This document shows positions 62,132-64,000 of a DNA stretch of 64,000 nt, piece by piece. A model generated the notes under the pieces. That model was not told where the DNA came from. It was given only the letters and a program-made list of their open reading frames with translations, and did no database searches. Within the stretch, counting starts at the first letter, position 1; every line of letters starts with the position of its first letter. The position numbers and the translations under genes are program-made. The stretch lies in the NCBI RefSeq assembly GCF_000614975.1, contig NZ_BALM01000013.1:1-64000 (forward strand). Direction: 5' to 3'. The stretch comes from Shewanella marina JCM 15074 (GTDB lineage: Bacteria; Pseudomonadota; Gammaproteobacteria; Enterobacterales; Shewanellaceae).

Positions 62132-64000
62132 ATGAAATTAACCCAAATATTGATTCAAAAATTAACTAGGTTTTGGCTTGTATCGTTAGCTGCTGTTGCT
62201 TTTATATTCTTGTTAACTGCCTATATTAGCTTTACTCATTTAAGTTATAAGTTTCAAAATCAACAAGTGGATGAGATTGAATCCATTCTAGTTGAAAATT
62301 ATGCCCAATCTGGATTTAATCAAGTCTCTCCGTGGTTACCCTCATTATTAAAAGCGTTTAATACAGAATCGTTTCAGCTATATCAGCAGCAACAATTGAT
62401 TTTTAACTATCAAGATCAGCTTGGGCTTGAGCATTATGTGCAATATCGTGTTGATCTTGATTTGCCTCAGTCTAGCCATTTTTTGATTAAAATGGCGCCT
62501 CCTTATATTTTACATCGCTTTACTATGACGGAATGGCAAGTGCTGATCTTTGGTTTGATTGCGGTCATTGTTTTTGTTCGGTTTGGCTATTTATGGTACA
62601 GCTCGCAGTTGCAAGGTATAGAGTCTCTGGCAAAACGCAGTCAATACATCGTGATGAAAGAGTATGATCGCGCCCGTAGTTTTAAGGAGGCGATTAAACC
62701 TAAGATTATCGATCAAGCATTAACACAGTTATTAGATGAATTGGAGGATGCGCAACAAGAGCGGTCGCGGTTTGATAAATTTATTCGAGCCAATACCTTT
62801 TTGGATGCAGAAACTGGGATTGGTAATATTTTATTTCTTAATAATCGTCTAAATGCACTGAGTTATGAACATAAAATGATTGCTCATGGCGCCGTGTTGT
62901 TAATTGAGTTTGAAGATTTAGAGTTAATGTCTAAAAAAGTAGGTTCAAGCCAAATGCTTGAGCTATTGCACCTTGCCATTAATGGTATTAATCAATTATT
63001 GCAGGCTCATCCTGATTCAATTTTTGCCCGCCGTAATGACAATCAGTTTGCGATTATTGTGCCGCAACTGTCGTTACTTGAAGCTGAGCAGCTTGCTGCT
63101 AAAATTCTGAAAGTCTGTCTACATTTACCGGTAAGTCCGTTATACCAGCAAGATAATATTTTGCATTTAGGATGTGCCTATTATAAAGAACAAGACAGTA
63201 AAGCTGGCGTTGTTGAAGAAGCGGATATGGCATTAAGAGCGGCGCAACTACAAGGTAATAATACTTGGTTTATGTATGATAAAGGGGCGGTTGATGCTGA
63301 ATTTAATCGTGGTTCTGTACGTTGGCGGGCATTATTAGAAGATGCATTAACGAAGAAACGCTTTGGTATTATTTCGCAACCCGTTATTGATAGTGATGAC
63401 CTTATTGATCATCGTGAAGTTTTTGCTACGGTTAAAGATACACATGGAAACGTCATTAAAGCTCATTTGTTTATTCCAATGGCGGTGAAATGTGGCTTAA
63501 TGCCTAAAATTGAACGGCAAATTATAGAAAAGATATTATTCGAAGTTTTGCCTCAGGCTGAATCTTCAAAACAATATTATGCGATTAATTTAAGTTTAGA
63601 TTCGTTGCAAAATAAAGCTTTTGTTGGTTGGTTAACTCGAATTTTATTGGAGTATCGACATTATGTTGATCAGCTCATTTTTGAGGTCAGCGAAAATGTT
63701 GTTATTGCGCATCAACAGCAGCTGTTACCTATTTTTAAAATGATCAAAAAAATGGGGGCTAGAATTTGTGTTGATCATGTTGGGCAGCAAGTGGTCAGTA
63801 CGCAGTACATCAAGCTATTTCAATTTGATTTAATTAAGCTGCATCGTTCAATTGTTAGTCAAATCCATATGTCACCTGAGAACCAATTATTTATTCGTAG
63901 TTTGATTGGCAGTTTGTACCGTACCGATGTACAAGTATTTGCTCAAGGTGTTGAGTCGTTTGAAGAATGGCAGATTTTAAGAATTTTAGGTGTGAGTGCC
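62132..64000 (+). CDS. csrD: CsrD/MshH-like degenerate GGDEF-EAL protein (partial, runs off the right edge)
   Basis: An uninterrupted 623-codon frame starts at ATG 62132 (MKLTQILIQKLTRFWLVSLA) and is still open at the window end. It has TM1 (about residues 13-33), a periplasmic segment (to about 135), TM2 (about 137-157, LIFGLIAVIVFVRFG), then a GGDEF-like domain with the site changed to RRNDNQF and an EAL-like domain with altered catalytic residues (VDHVGQQV in place of DDFG). Both enzyme sites look dead. This is the pattern of CsrD, which targets CsrB/C small RNAs for RNase E decay; in Vibrio and Shewanella it is called MshH and precedes MSHA pilus genes. Confidence 0.85.
   Translation, partial: MKLTQILIQKLTRFWLVSLAAVAFIFLLTAYISFTHLSYKFQNQQVDEIESILVENYAQSGFNQVSPWLPSLLKAFNTESFQLYQQQQLIFNYQDQLGLEHYVQYRVDLDLPQSSHFLIKMAPPYILHRFTMTEWQVLIFGLIAVIVFVRFGYLWYSSQLQGIESLAKRSQYIVMKEYDRARSFKEAIKPKIIDQALTQLLDELEDAQQERSRFDKFIRANTFLDAETGIGNILFLNNRLNALSYEHKMIAHGAVLLIEFEDLELMSKKVGSSQMLELLHLAINGINQLLQAHPDSIFARRNDNQFAIIVPQLSLLEAEQLAAKILKVCLHLPVSPLYQQDNILHLGCAYYKEQDSKAGVVEEADMALRAAQLQGNNTWFMYDKGAVDAEFNRGSVRWRALLEDALTKKRFGIISQPVIDSDDLIDHREVFATVKDTHGNVIKAHLFIPMAVKCGLMPKIERQIIEKILFEVLPQAESSKQYYAINLSLDSLQNKAFVGWLTRILLEYRHYVDQLIFEVSENVVIAHQQQLLPIFKMIKKMGARICVDHVGQQVVSTQYIKLFQFDLIKLHRSIVSQIHMSPENQLFIRSLIGSLYRTDVQVFAQGVESFEEWQILRILGVSA

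Overview
The window looks like chromosome of a low-GC Shewanella or a very close relative. This is inferred from gene content and order: an octaheme SirA-type sulfite reductase cluster; dusB-fis, prmA, rho, trxA/rhlB-gppA; hemB-tatD-tatCBA-ubiBJE; rraA; hslVU-ftsN-argS-priA-rpmE; malic enzyme; and a csrD-like gene at the right edge. No rRNA, tRNA, CRISPR array, integrase or insertion sequence was recognised.

Left third (1-32 kb) is mostly accessory respiration, metal and fermentation modules. At 1-5045 (minus strand) lies a sulfite-reduction cluster: sirA with seven CXXCH hemes plus one CX15CH heme, a rhodanese-like protein, an FKBP isomerase, an NrfG/CcmI-like maturation protein, sirC and the start of sirD. 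At 5931-10269 a divergent norR / norVW nitric-oxide detoxification locus has a readable sigma-54 promoter and three NorR boxes. At 10338-17143 a cusCBA copper efflux operon carries two CusF-like domains fused to CusB. At 17421-25867 lie the citAB two-component genes and a citCDEFXG citrate lyase operon with an extra uncharacterised gene, divergent from a lone ascorbate-family EIIC membrane protein. At 27612-31625 an OprC-type copper receptor sits beside a RegB/RegA redox two-component pair, with a RegA/RegR-like palindrome in front of the receptor gene.

The right two thirds (33.5-64 kb) is mainly housekeeping: dusB-fis, prmA, rho, trxA, rhlB-gppA, hemB, a 7TM-DISM diguanylate cyclase, tatD, tatABC, ubiEJB, rraA, hslVU with a sigma-32 promoter, ftsN, argS, priA, rpmE, malic enzyme, and csrD cut by the window end. 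A roughly 1.1-kb segment beside fis, carrying a cysteine-rich orphan gene, is flanked by copies of the sequence that forms the fis terminator.

Nine genes are broken by frameshifts (sirC, cusA, cusB, citA, the EIIC gene, dusB, rhlB, tatC, hslV). In each case adding one base, usually in a short homopolymer (two bases in a dinucleotide repeat for hslV), restores the family sequence. Because core genes are hit, this more likely reflects sequence error than real gene decay, and these genes should be read as probably intact in the organism.

Copper is a recurring theme. MccA/SirA-type sulfite reductases use a heme-copper active site, Cus exports copper, the OprC-type receptor imports it, and the RegBA pair plausibly ties import to redox state.
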